Source of the DNA: Rhizobium laguerreae | GTDB taxonomy: Bacteria > Pseudomonadota > Alphaproteobacteria > Rhizobiales > Rhizobiaceae | Length of the DNA stretch: 64,000 nt | Reading direction: 5' to 3' | NCBI RefSeq assembly: GCF_002008165.1 | Contig: NZ_MRDM01000032.1 | Coordinates: 310,001-374,000 of the forward strand | Shown here: in pieces, positions 18,165-26,271 of the stretch | How positions within the stretch are numbered: position 1 is the first letter of the stretch | How the letters are laid out: each line of letters opens with the position of its first letter | Notes under the pieces: generated by a model | What the model was told of the DNA's origin: nothing | What the model saw: the letters and a program-made list of their open reading frames with translations, nothing else | The model's database searches: none | Position numbers and translations under genes: made by a program

Positions 18165-18244
18165 TCCTCACCTGAACCATTGTGGTGCGTTTTCGCGTTT
18201 TACACTGCATAAACCACGAATGCGAGGCCCTCCCGGGGTGGCTA

Positions 18245-18562
18245 TCAGTCAGCCGGTTTCCGCCGCCTGTGCCACCAGACCGCGAGGCGCCGCCGAAGTC
18301 GGCGCGCGAACGGCAAATCGTGCGAGAGCACGAGGAAACCGAGCGGCAGCATCCAGAAACCCAGGATGGGCAGGAAACCCAACACGCCGCAGAAAATGAG
18401 GGCTATGCCAAGCGCCATCCGCGCGATGCGCGAGCGCGGCATGCCGATGCTGAAAGAGCCGAGCACAAGCCTGCCGTTTGCATGATCGATGCCGAAGCGC
18501 ACTGCCCGTGCCTTGCGCTTCTCGCCGCCTCTCGTCTCCTCACGATCATTCACATTTGCCAT
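18245..18562 (-). CDS. Small inner-membrane protein (hypothetical)
   Basis: 105 residues: a charged N-terminal third, then two closely spaced membrane helices (IARMALGIALIFCGVLGFL and LGFWMLPLGFLVLSHDLP) joined by a short Pro-Ile-Leu-Gly turn, and a strongly basic tail (RRLRRRLAVWWHRRRK). The hairpin with its P-x-L-G-F-W-x-L-P-L-G core resembles the PGPGW/TMEM-type small membrane proteins of proteobacteria. It is probably an inner-membrane protein with both termini in the cytoplasm. It lies upstream of the secreted protein gene on the same strand, 80 bp apart. Confidence 0.6.
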   Translation of the reverse strand: MANVNDREETRGGEKRKARAVRFGIDHANGRLVLGSFSIGMPRSRIARMALGIALIFCGVLGFLPILGFWMLPLGFLVLSHDLPFARRLRRRLAVWWHRRRKPAD

Positions 18563-18679
18563 TCCCCAGAGATGGGCGCAGGCATCCCAAATACAAGTTC
18601 ATTTCATTTTTTTGAAAAAACTGCTTGGCAAATCGGGAAAGCGTTTGTATTAGCCCACTCACACCGCGCCAAGCAGTGA

Positions 18680-18754
18680 TCCCTGGTAGCTCAGCGGTAG
18701 AGCATTCGACTGTTAATCGACAGGTCGCCGGTTCGAATCCGGCCCGGGGAGCCA
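18680..18754 (+). tRNA. tRNA-Asn (GTT)
   Basis: 75-base cloverleaf from TCCCTGG to CCGGGGA-G-CCA. The anticodon loop CTGTTAA gives anticodon GTT, and the T arm is CCGGTTCGAATCCGG. CCA is encoded. No copy of its 3' end was seen downstream. Confidence 0.95.
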
Positions 18755-18944
18755 TTTTTCAAGTTAAGCGCCTGTTTCGTTGATAACTCCGAATGCAGGC
18801 GCTTTCTTCCCCACTTTCCCTCCCGCTTTTGGAACGCCCATTCTGCGGTTCGACTCCTGTGGATAACTCCGACCGGGCGGTATCTTCTAGCACCCTGCCC
18901 TCCATCACCGTACACTACCTGAGCCTCGTGGTGATAGGAAAACG

Positions 18945-20048
18945 ATGAAGCCAGACAAACTTCGCAACCTGCTGCAGGAAATGGATGCTCGCGTCGCGCG
19001 GATGCAACGTGCAAGGAAGGACCACTTCGCTGCAAACCTGTCATGGCTCCGGACCGAGGTGCAGCGACTTCTCAGCAAAGTCGATACCTTGCGAACGTCG
19101 GACATTGCAGCACTGGAGCTAACGCTGTCGGTCATTCCGATCAATGACCTGGACCGATCGAGTTTGAGTAATCTGCTACTCGGCATGAAGATCGGTCTCA
19201 ATCTTCTCGGACCCGAAGACGTCCTGGACGCAGTGCCCGGTCAGAAACCCGCAGCCTTTCAGTTTGGGTTCGAGGGTTCACGCCTCGTTGTGGTTGATCA
19301 GCCTCTCAGGACTCGGGAGCGTGATAAGGACATCGCTGAAGCGGCGATGGAAGCGGCCACCGAGAGGGGCGTCTATGTTGGTGAGCAGCTAGCTCAATCG
19401 AACTGTTCGCCGCGTCTGAGGGAATCGTTCAAGTCACTCCAGGACAAGCTCGAGGCCCGCGCTAACATCATTCAGGTAGGAATGTATAACCAGACCTGTG
19501 GTCGGGTTTTGCGGGGGGATGTCGAGGAACTTTCGCCCACGCTGTTCGAACTGCTCCGATCCCACGTCGAGCTTGTCTTTGCTGCCGCGTCGCAGTTTGA
19601 CGACTGGCGGGTATTCCGTGAGAATGCTGTAGACATTGATCGAGAGTCCGTCGCCGCCCTTTCCCAAAGCACGCTCGCTTTGGTACGAGACCTTAAAGCG
19701 CAAAGGGAGACAGATCCAGAGGTTACGGCCGCTCTAGATACTGTGGTGGGCTGGACAGAGGACAAAGAGGCGGACAAGCGCGACGTTCTTGCGCTTACTG
19801 GCACCCTGCAAAACCTGTGGTCGCTCGCTGCCAAGTCTGCGCTAGCCAAGGAAGTTTCGAGCGAAGGCCGCAAGCTAGTGGCCAAGGCCATTATCGCGGC
19901 TCTCCTGGCTGTCACGACCGCTGGTACCCTCGCAGCGTTCGGCAAGGTACCCGGCGCTGAGTGGATCGAGACGACCGCCGCGTATTTCAAATCTGCGACT
20001 GAAGGGACGCCCCCTGCTTCGCCTAGCCCTAAATCAGCACCCCCCTAA
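18945..20048 (+). CDS. Hypothetical protein with C-terminal membrane helix, next to tRNA-Asn
   Basis: 367 residues, ATG at 18945 after GATAGGAAAACG. Mostly helical, starting MKPDKLRNLLQEMDARVARM. Several stretches look coiled-coil (RTEVQRLLSKVDTLRTSDIA, SFKSLQDKLEARANII). Near residues 315-340 a hydrophobic helix (VAKAIIAALLAVTTAGTLAA) suggests one membrane anchor, followed by a short Pro/Ser-rich tail ending SPKSAPP. No enzyme motif or family was recognised. Codons such as CTA and TTG and a somewhat lower GC content than the core genes, together with its position next to a tRNA, suggest acquired DNA. A terminator lies about 100 bases downstream. Confidence 0.65.
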   Translation: MKPDKLRNLLQEMDARVARMQRARKDHFAANLSWLRTEVQRLLSKVDTLRTSDIAALELTLSVIPINDLDRSSLSNLLLGMKIGLNLLGPEDVLDAVPGQKPAAFQFGFEGSRLVVVDQPLRTRERDKDIAEAAMEAATERGVYVGEQLAQSNCSPRLRESFKSLQDKLEARANIIQVGMYNQTCGRVLRGDVEELSPTLFELLRSHVELVFAAASQFDDWRVFRENAVDIDRESVAALSQSTLALVRDLKAQRETDPEVTAALDTVVGWTEDKEADKRDVLALTGTLQNLWSLAAKSALAKEVSSEGRKLVAKAIIAALLAVTTAGTLAAFGKVPGAEWIETTAAYFKSATEGTPPASPSPKSAPP

Positions 20049-20151
20049 TCCTTGCGAAAATTCACGGGGCGCATAAATTCAATCTATCAGATGGCTTTTG
20101 CTGGTGACCACGGATGTACTGGCACCCTGCTGATGCAATCAAAGAAGGGTC

Positions 20152-20177
20152 GGCGCGAGCATTCGCCCGACCTTTCT
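20152..20177. terminator. Bidirectional terminator
   Basis: GGTCGG ... CCGACC hairpin flanked by AAGAAG and TTTCTT lies between two convergent genes, the 367-residue protein (plus) and the BA14K-style protein (minus). It could stop transcription from both sides. Confidence 0.6.
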
Positions 20178-20210
20178 TGTTATCCAAGACCGTTCTGTCG
20201 CTACTGCCGG

Positions 20211-20525
20211 CTAAAAATCGAAATACACGGTCACACCTGACCGACGACGATAGGGTTGATAGTCGCGATAGCCGTAATAGTCGCGACTGCCGTAATACCG
20301 CGGACGATAGCACGAGCCGTAATACCGGCAGTCGCGGTAAGCGTACCGGTGTTTCTTCCAGTGGCCATACGCGTGTCCATTACCGTGGCGACGGTGTTTG
20401 ACCTGCTCGACGTCGAGGGTGTGCATATGTACTGCATTCGGCACAACGATCGGCGTGGCGTTTAGCGGCAGGGCGAAAGATGCAGACAAGATCATGGCTG
20501 CAAGTGAGGAAAAAAGCATCTTCAT
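20211..20525 (-). CDS. Secreted Tyr/Arg/His-rich hypothetical protein
   Basis: 104 residues with a signal peptide (MKMLFSSLAAMILSASFALP, cleavage near LNA) and a mature part dominated by Tyr, Arg, His and Gly (GNGHAYGHWKKHRYAYRDC and RDYYGYRDYQPYRRRSG). Two cysteines flank RYYGS and may form a disulfide. This is the style of small rhizobial secreted basic proteins (BA14K-like), whose function is not established. The ATG at 20525 lies after AGGATG. It is a single gene with a shared bidirectional terminator. Confidence 0.6.
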   Translation of the reverse strand: MKMLFSSLAAMILSASFALPLNATPIVVPNAVHMHTLDVEQVKHRRHGNGHAYGHWKKHRYAYRDCRYYGSCYRPRYYGSRDYYGYRDYQPYRRRSGVTVYFDF

Positions 20526-20650
20526 CGGCGCATCCTTTCAGGCTGCGATTCTGGGTTAATGAGGATTAACCTCCGATGAACGGCTGCCAGCATCTACGAC
20601 AGGTAGGCATTCGCTAGCCAACCAACCGCCGGCGGTGTACAGCAAACACC

Positions 20651-20905
20651 ATGGCGCTAGATCCCGAAAAAGCATTTTTAGATTACAGTGCGGCGGACTG
20701 CAGCGTGCAGTTCTGGACCGCCAAGGCACCGGCCGTGCAATTCACCTCTTTGGAAGCCGCGGTCAGGTTCGCAAAAGACCATGGCGGCAGGTGGGAAGAG
20801 ATTGAGATAACAGTCCATCTGCCGCGCGAGGACATCGTATTCGCCACCGGAAAAGTGCATCAACTCATCGACGCTTTGCCAGGTGACCTCCGGAAAAAGC
20901 GGTAG
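20651..20905 (+). CDS. Hypothetical cytoplasmic protein, 84 residues
   Basis: The frame from ATG 20651 encodes MALDPEKAFLDYSAADCSVQ and ends DALPGDLRKKR. The pattern VQFTSLEAAVRFAKDHGGRW, then EIEITVHLPREDIVFATGKV, looks like a compact alpha/beta protein, and similar short proteins are widespread in rhizobia without a known role. The ribosome site is weak. It converges on the multicopper oxidase gene, 165 bp apart. Confidence 0.5.
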   Translation: MALDPEKAFLDYSAADCSVQFWTAKAPAVQFTSLEAAVRFAKDHGGRWEEIEITVHLPREDIVFATGKVHQLIDALPGDLRKKR

Positions 20906-21069
20906 CGGGATGGGTTGGCAGTCAAATAACAACCGGCCGGCTCGCTGCTGGTAGTGGCCGCAGGAGGACGATCGGGATCGATCTAGCCGGCGCCCGCCGG
21001 ATCGCGGCGGAAGGGGAAGGTTGACATCCTGACCGCTGCAGCACTGGCGGGTCGATGCGGCGGTGTTTG

Positions 21070-23007
21070 TCAGGCCTCGACCTCGATGACCATCATCAGG
21101 CCGCCGCCCCCTTCGCTTTCGGTATTGTTGTTGGTCGTGTGGTGCCCGATGTGGCAGTGAATGAGCCATTTGCCGGGATTGAGCGCCGTCCAGATAACGT
21201 CGTAGCGCTGTCCTGGGCCGACATTGACGGTGTCCGCCTGAAAGCGCGCCATTGGCGAGAGGTTGATGCCGTCACGGGCAACGACGGTGAACGGTCCACC
21301 ATGAATGTGCATCGGATGGATGAAGCCATTGTTCGACCCGACAAAGCGCACCTTCAGGGTTTCGCCGACCTTTATTTTGATGATGTCGGTCTCGGGATAG
21401 GCACGGCCGTTGATGGTAAAGTAGTTGGGCTGCCCGCCATCCATCGGCATGGCTGGATAGGTGAGGCCCTCGCGCTTCAGCCATTCCTGCAAGAGAATGA
21501 CATATTCGCGGTCTGCAATCGTGGTCGGATCGGCTTGCGCCGGATCGATCATCAGCGCGCCATAGAGGCCCAGAGCCTGCTGCCGGTCGACGTGGTCGTG
21601 CGAGTGATAGAAATATGAACCCGACTGCCCGGCAGTAAATTCGTAGACATAGGTCTCGCCCGGATCGATCGGCGGTTGGGTGATTTCTGCCGGTCCGTCC
21701 ATCTCATTGGGAAGGACCAAGCCGTGCCAATGCACCGACGTGCTTTCGGGCAGGCCGTTTTTCACGTTGATGCGGACGCGATCACCCTCACGGATCTGAA
21801 TCCGCGGACCGGGTAGCTGACCATTGAAAGTGAAGGCGTCGACCGTGATCCCGGGCAGAATCGTCCAGCGAACGACCTTGGTCTCCATGTCGAAGACCTT
21901 GACGCCATCCTCGATGCGCGGTTCGAGCACACGGTCGCCGCGCGTGTCGAGGCCATAGGTAGCAGTGATATAGCGCGGATGGATCGCCGCCATATCCAGC
22001 ATTGCCTCGGCCGGCGTGTCGCGATCCATGATCATGCCCGGCGGCATGATGGCGCCCCCTACATCGCGCGCACTCAACGTCATATTGACCCAGTTGGCAG
22101 GGGCGACCATCCCGATCAGCAACAACATCAGCGAAACGCCGCCAACGGCGGCGAGTTGTGGCACAGGCGCATCCGGGACCATGTCGTGGTCGGAACCGTG
22201 GCCATCATGATGGGGAGCGGTGCCGCGGCGCTGCGACCGCGGAGCTTCCTTCGCCGCGTGCTGATGGTTTTGCTTGGGCTCATGCGCTGGTACGGCGGGC
22301 TCCGAACGGTTTTCGCGCGCATGCTCGGCATGGTCCGAATCGCCGCGATCGGTCATCAGACCGAGCTTGAGACCACGGGCGACCATCCAGACATTGGATG
22401 GGTAGGCGAAGGCGAACCCGGCCATGACGCCCAACGACATCACGCCCCAGAATAGGAGTTCGGTCGGTTCCATGGCGCGCATATCGCGGCCCATCATCAG
22501 GAAGCTCATGACGGGCGCCATGCCGGCCATCATGAAATTCATGGAGATGAACTCAGGCAGGAAGGACTTTCGTACGTTCTCCCAGTAGGTGCCGCCCATC
22601 ATGTTCTTCATGAAGAGGGCCTGGAAGATGAAGAGGCCGACCGCGAACCCGGCGATGTACTCGACGATCAGGTCGAGCCACATTGGCAGACCCAGTAGCG
22701 CGACGATCACCGCGGCGATGATGATACCGGTGGCATCTCCCGCCACGCAGTGGATCGTGGAGCCGATGCCCTGCTTCCACAACGGTTTGACGAACTCCTC
22801 ATGCGTGCCTGGCCGTGGCTCCTTGTCGGCGAGCACATAGATCAGCAACCCGAAGGGACCGAGGTAGAGCGTGACGAGGATGAAGCCCCACTTCATCACC
22901 ACCGGTTCGGGATTGTTGGCGTACTGGTCCCAGGCAACGTACAAGGTGGACGCAAGGGCAAGTGCAAACCAAACAAGCAGAAAGTAATCAACTGGCTGAA
23001 TCAGCAT
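21070..23007 (-). CDS. DUF4396 membrane domain fused to a multicopper oxidase
   Basis: 645 residues. The N-terminal part (1-215) holds about six membrane helices of DUF4396 type (helices near 8-26, 40-60, 90-112, 115-133, 155-172, 184-203). A His-rich linker follows (residues 225-275, including HHDGHGSDHD), then another helix (282-302). From about 360 to the end is a multicopper oxidase with all copper-binding blocks: HWHG (427), HSHDH (468), HPMHIHG (564) and HCHIGHH (617). The helix just before the oxidase suggests that the catalytic part faces the periplasm. Likely roles are oxidation of Cu(I) or another metal or phenolic reductant, with the His-rich linker binding metal. GGCGGAACG precedes the ATG at 23007. 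The substrate is unknown. Confidence 0.85.
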   Translation of the reverse strand: MLIQPVDYFLLVWFALALASTLYVAWDQYANNPEPVVMKWGFILVTLYLGPFGLLIYVLADKEPRPGTHEEFVKPLWKQGIGSTIHCVAGDATGIIIAAVIVALLGLPMWLDLIVEYIAGFAVGLFIFQALFMKNMMGGTYWENVRKSFLPEFISMNFMMAGMAPVMSFLMMGRDMRAMEPTELLFWGVMSLGVMAGFAFAYPSNVWMVARGLKLGLMTDRGDSDHAEHARENRSEPAVPAHEPKQNHQHAAKEAPRSQRRGTAPHHDGHGSDHDMVPDAPVPQLAAVGGVSLMLLLIGMVAPANWVNMTLSARDVGGAIMPPGMIMDRDTPAEAMLDMAAIHPRYITATYGLDTRGDRVLEPRIEDGVKVFDMETKVVRWTILPGITVDAFTFNGQLPGPRIQIREGDRVRINVKNGLPESTSVHWHGLVLPNEMDGPAEITQPPIDPGETYVYEFTAGQSGSYFYHSHDHVDRQQALGLYGALMIDPAQADPTTIADREYVILLQEWLKREGLTYPAMPMDGGQPNYFTINGRAYPETDIIKIKVGETLKVRFVGSNNGFIHPMHIHGGPFTVVARDGINLSPMARFQADTVNVGPGQRYDVIWTALNPGKWLIHCHIGHHTTNNNTESEGGGGLMMVIEVEA

Positions 23008-23190
23008 CGTTCCGCCTTTGATAATATTGGCACTTGATGTGGAGCGGGCGCCGCCGCCGGCAAGGGCGACGCCGTCAAGACAAACGCTTCAATTGGAAAT
23101 TCGCGCCGTGTAGCCGAGGTCGTTCACGGTATCGGCAGCCGGTCGCTCGCCCTCCGCCGCTGAGTTACTTGATCGATTTCTCAGGTCGAT

Positions 23191-23216
23191 GGAACGGTCC
23201 AGGAACGTCAGGCGTT
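23191..23216 (+). promoter_or_regulatory. EcfG-type stress promoter
   Basis: GGAAC at 23191-23195, a 17-base spacer and CGTT at 23213-23216 match the alphaproteobacterial general-stress sigma (EcfG/RpoE4) consensus GGAAC-N16/17-CGTT. It lies about 40 bases ahead of the FAD monooxygenase start on the same strand. Confidence 0.6.
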
Positions 23217-23253
23217 CGGTCTCACAGCAACTCACGGCATGGGGAGCGACATC

Positions 23254-24422
23254 ATGCGCATCGTCATCGTCGGCGCTGGCATTGCAGGTTTGGCTATGGC
23301 AAGGGGTCTTAGCCTCATCGGCCACGAGGTCGAAATCTATGAACAGGCGCCGGAGTTAAAGCCGATCGGCGCGGGCCTGAGCCTCAGCGCCAATGCGTTG
23401 CGCGCCTTGCGCACGCTCGGTCTCTGTAATGCCGTGCTGGCCGAGGCGCAGCGTATTGACTGCATCGCTTTGTTGGATCACAGCGGTGACGTGCTGCAGA
23501 CGACGGACTTGGCTGCCCTCAGCCAGCGCTATGGCCATCTCAGCATGGCGGTGCTTCATCGCGGCGGCTTGCACCACGCCCTGTTATCGGCGGTGCCTCA
23601 ATCAGCCATTCGCCTCGGCATGGAATGCGTGAGTGCACGAACGCATGAGGCCGGTGCCGTACTGACCTTTGCAAATGGCCATACTATCGAAGCCGACCTC
23701 GTGCTTGCCTGCGATGGCGTCCATTCCGCCATACGCAAGGCGGTATTCCCCAAAGCGCGTGAGCGTTTCGCGCGCTATACGTGCTGGCGCGCAATCTCGC
23801 CTGGAATACCGGCGGGATTTGATCCGACCCGCCTGTCGGAGAGCTGGGGCGCTGCCGGCAAACGTATCGGCCTGGCCGCCATTCCGGGCAACGGATCTAC
23901 TGGTTCGCGTGCTGCGGCGCCCGCAGAATCAAGGATCCTGACTTGGCCAAGATTGGGCTCACCGAACTCCAGGCCATGTTTGCCGAATTCCACGATCCTG
24001 TTCCGGAGGTGCTCGCCAGCACCTCTGCAGACGCCGTGATCTGGACTGACATCGAGGATCTCGACCCCATGCCGTCCTTCACGCATGGCAGAATTGTCCT
24101 GCTCGGCGATGCTGCTCATGCCGTGACGCCCGATCTCGGACAGGGCGCGGGCTTGTCGATAGAGGATGCAGCGGTACTCGCATCGCTTCTCGGCCGCCTT
24201 CCGATCGATGAGACCCTGCACGAATACGATGCCCGGCGCGTCGGTCGCGCGCATCGCCTCGCCTCCGGGTCCCGCCTCTACGCAAAGGTGGCCCAGTGGC
24301 AAAATCCACTCGTTGTTCCACTTCGCAATCGCGTGGTGAAGAGTATCCCGGAGCGCTTCATGGATCGCCAACTCGACGCGGTCCTCGACATCGATTTCGA
24401 GCCGGTGCAGGCTGCGGCCTAA
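23254..24422 (+). pseudogene. FAD-dependent monooxygenase, frameshifted
   Basis: Aromatic-ring-hydroxylase/UbiH-type flavin monooxygenase. The N-terminal half carries the GxGxxG dinucleotide fold (MRIVIVGAGIAGLAMARGL) and the DG motif VLACDGVHSAIRK. The C-terminal half, in another frame, has the FAD-binding RIVLLGDAAHAVTPDLGQGA. The frame breaks at about 23890: after LAAIPG the sequence CCGGGCAACGG lacks one base relative to a coding reading that continues RIYWFACCGAR and then KDPDLAKIGL. Restoring one base yields a full-length protein of about 390 residues. The break may be a true mutation or a sequencing error. The start ATG at 23254 follows GGGGAG. An EcfG-type promoter precedes it. Confidence 0.8.
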
Positions 24423-24492
24423 ACAGATCGTACAACGCTGCGCAAGGTATTGCGACAACGACAGGCTGGTCTGGAGGCGATCAGCCGCCCCT

Positions 24493-24514
24493 GGGTGTTC
24501 TGATTAAGACACCC
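24493..24514 (+). terminator. Possible hairpin after the FAD monooxygenase
   Basis: GGGTGT ... ACACCC with a 10-base loop, 71 bases past the stop. There is no U-run, so its action as a terminator is doubtful. Confidence 0.3.
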
Positions 24515-24542
24515 AATATACCCGCTTAATTCCGTTTTCACC

Positions 24543-24567
24543 GGAACTCTCGCAGCCGGCAGCTGTT
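24543..24567 (+). promoter_or_regulatory. EcfG-type stress promoter
   Basis: GGAAC (24543-24547), 16 bases, TGTT (24564-24567). It lies 32 bases before the ATG of the 67-residue stress-type protein, on the same strand. Confidence 0.5.
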
Positions 24568-24598
24568 TTGCATCCAGGCAACGAAACGGAGGAAAATC

Positions 24599-24802
24599 AT
24601 GACTTCCAAACATCCCAAGTCAACTCGCCCTACCGACGCAGATCTCGAGCGAGATCCGGGTATCGGACAGTCGAAGGGGCTGCATCGTGACACGGGCGCC
24701 GACGATATTGCCGGGCAGAACACTGAAGAAGGCGATGTGGCCAACGACACCAACCGATTTGGCGGCGTAAACCCCAAACAGCGCGGCCGCACAAACAAGT
24801 AG
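24599..24802 (+). CDS. Small hydrophilic stress-type protein
   Basis: 67 residues, very hydrophilic and without Cys: MTSKHPKSTRPTDADLERDP, then GIGQSKGLHRDTGADDIAGQ and a Gly-Gly-Val-Asn C-terminus ending GRTNK. The ATG at 24599 follows GGAGGAAAATC. Composition and charge resemble small disordered stress proteins of rhizobia. The EcfG-type promoter 32 bases upstream supports membership in the general stress response. No enzymatic role is apparent. Confidence 0.65.
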   Translation: MTSKHPKSTRPTDADLERDPGIGQSKGLHRDTGADDIAGQNTEEGDVANDTNRFGGVNPKQRGRTNK

Positions 24803-25012
24803 GAAAGGTCCATGACGGACGATTCCGCCATCGCGCACTGAACAACCACGAGAGCAGGTATGCTCGATAAAATCACCGGCTGGCGCGCTTATGTTGCCGG
24901 TCGCCAACCGGCGAAATAGCCCGCCGGTGCCACGCCGATTTCGCGCTCCAGGGACCTGAGCGCTGAAGCGTCCGGACAGCGCATGCTTGTACCGACAAAC
25001 AGACGCCGGCCT

Positions 25013-25192
25013 CTAGTAGCTGCATGAACGGCCGTCGCCGGGTCGGAACCCATCCGCACAGGCCGGGTTCATTGAATCGCCCGGCTGATATCCTGATGCT
25101 GAGCCATATGAATTTGGTGGTGTCGAGCAGGCCGAGGTCATGGCGGCAAGGCTGATTGCCGCGGCTGCTACAAATGCCTGAAATCTGTTCAT
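25013..25192 (-). CDS. Small predicted lipoprotein, 59 residues
   Basis: Minus-strand frame from ATG 25192 to TAG 25013. The product begins MNRFQAFVAAAAISLAAMTS and continues A-C, so a hydrophobic signal ends in a lipobox-like MTSAC. The mature chain (CSTPPNSYGS, then GDSMNPACADGFRPGDGRSC) is short, Gly/Ser-rich and has two further Cys. TGGAGAAG lies 5 bases before the start. It is probably anchored to the outer or inner membrane by acylation of the Cys at residue 22. Function unknown. The surrounding gaps (24803-25012 and 25193-25499) show no other well-supported gene; a 63-codon frame at 25456-25265 lacks a ribosome site. Confidence 0.6.
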   Translation of the reverse strand: MNRFQAFVAAAAISLAAMTSACSTPPNSYGSASGYQPGDSMNPACADGFRPGDGRSCSY

Positions 25193-25499
25193 CTATGCTT
25201 CTCCAGTTTTCGACGCGATGAGAGCCCCTCTCCTTCGGAATGCCGGGAGAAATTTTCCCAGAACTCATCTGCTCCCAGATATCTTGAGCCTCAACATATA
25301 GGCGCGCTCCTCGGTTGGCGTTAGCTCCGAACGTGCAAGATTCTCTTCGACCTTCGTAGGCTCGGCAACGGCAACCGGGGCTCTCGAACTGTTTCCGTTT
25401 AAAAGCGACGGAAACTCCGCTTCTGCCACTCTTGACTCGCGAACCGAACGGAACATAATAGGAACATCGGCTTAGTGGCCGCCAATCTGAAAACTTGCG

Positions 25500-25736
25500 G
25501 TGGAAACTCTGAAGGAGAGCGAGGTCGTGCGTCCGCAGATAGCTGAAAAACTGGCAGAAGAAGCGCTAAGAGGAGAAGTCGACGCAGTTGTCGCCTTTCA
25601 CGATGGGGATATCCGCGCCGCCATTACGACATTGCTGCTGGATTGCCGTCACCTGCGGCTTCAGCTTGCTCTTGCGGAAAGAGGGATGAACTGCGGCATG
25701 ACACGTAGGTGGACACCGACTGTCGAACGGGCATGA
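25500..25736 (+). CDS. Hypothetical protein, translationally coupled to a zinc-ribbon protein
   Basis: 78 residues, predicted GTG start at 25500 (next to CTTGCG; weak ribosome site). The sequence has a helical N-terminus (KESEVVRPQIAEKLAEEALR), then DAVVAFHDGDIRAAITTLLL and a Cys-containing segment ending TRRWTPTVERA. No family is recognised. Its TGA stop overlaps the ATG of the next gene (ATGA at 25733-25736), so the two are probably translated together. Confidence 0.5.
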   Translation: METLKESEVVRPQIAEKLAEEALRGEVDAVVAFHDGDIRAAITTLLLDCRHLRLQLALAERGMNCGMTRRWTPTVERA

Positions 25737-26002
25737 AACATCGCCGCAGTATTGAGCTCGCACCCCCTGATAGCCATGCAGTCGAAATCGAAAAGGAAAC
25801 GCTGTCGACCCTGCCGCGGTGGTATATCATCCATGCTCGTTGCCGCAGATGCCGTCACGAAACATCTATCGACCGGCAGGAAATTGCCCGACGCTGCGGC
25901 GATGACCTGTCTCTCGCCAAGCTCGCCAGGTGCCTCAAATGTCAAGGATGCGGCAACCGGTCCGACAATGTGCTGTTACTTCAGAAGCTGCCGCGCGATT
26001 GA
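25733..26002 (+). CDS. Small zinc-ribbon-like protein
   Basis: 89 residues from ATG 25733, overlapping the stop of the preceding gene by ATGA. Two cysteine pairs, C-R-R-C in HARCRRCRHETS and C-x-x-C in ARCLKCQGCGNRS, are spaced about 30 residues apart, the layout of a treble-clef or zinc-ribbon fold. The intervening helix (DRQEIARRCGDDLSLAKLAR) completes that picture. A structural zinc and binding to nucleic acid or protein are plausible; the function is not known. Confidence 0.6.
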   Translation: MKHRRSIELAPPDSHAVEIEKETLSTLPRWYIIHARCRRCRHETSIDRQEIARRCGDDLSLAKLARCLKCQGCGNRSDNVLLLQKLPRD

Positions 26003-26113
26003 AGGAGATTGCGCACCAGATCGTGTTGGCTTTCGGCTGAACCGCGCGAGCGGCTCGGTCCCGCTGATGAAACGGCCCGACTTAGGCGCATCATCCCAGA
26101 TAGAACCCGTTCG

Positions 26114-26138
26114 GGAACAAACGCCGTGGATAAAAGTT
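26114..26138 (+). promoter_or_regulatory. EcfG-type stress promoter
   Basis: GGAAC (26114-26118), 16 bases, AGTT (26135-26138), 46 bases ahead of the 25-residue membrane-protein gene and the PhnA-like gene that follows it. Confidence 0.55.
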
Positions 26139-26184
26139 GAGTGGCATCAACCACGTAACGTCAGTTTCTGACAGGAGGTCTCTC

Positions 26185-26262
26185 ATGGGTCGCGGTATTC
26201 TGCTTTGGCTGCTTGGTGTTCCACTGCCGATCATCATCCTTCTTGCTCTGTTTATGCGATAG
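26185..26262 (+). CDS. Tiny hydrophobic membrane protein, 25 residues
   Basis: ATG 26185 after CAGGAGGTC; the product is MGRGILLWLLGVPLPIIILL followed by ALFMR. It is a single membrane helix with a Pro pair in the middle. Similar 25-30 residue hydrophobic proteins recur in rhizobia and often precede stress genes; their role is unknown. It is probably transcribed from the EcfG-type promoter at 26114-26138 together with the next gene, which begins 9 bases after its stop. Confidence 0.7.
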   Translation: MGRGILLWLLGVPLPIIILLALFMR

Positions 26263-26271
26263 GAAGAGATC

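Noticed and set aside
18680..20180. Integrative element at tRNA-Asn
   Set aside because: No duplicate of the tRNA-Asn 3' end and no integrase were found downstream.
24812..24919. Two tiny plus-strand frames of 9 and 19 codons
   Set aside because: Each has a weak AGG-rich site, but they are too short to support without conservation.
25265..25456. 63-codon minus-strand frame
   Set aside because: No ribosome site and no helix or domain pattern; start ambiguous.
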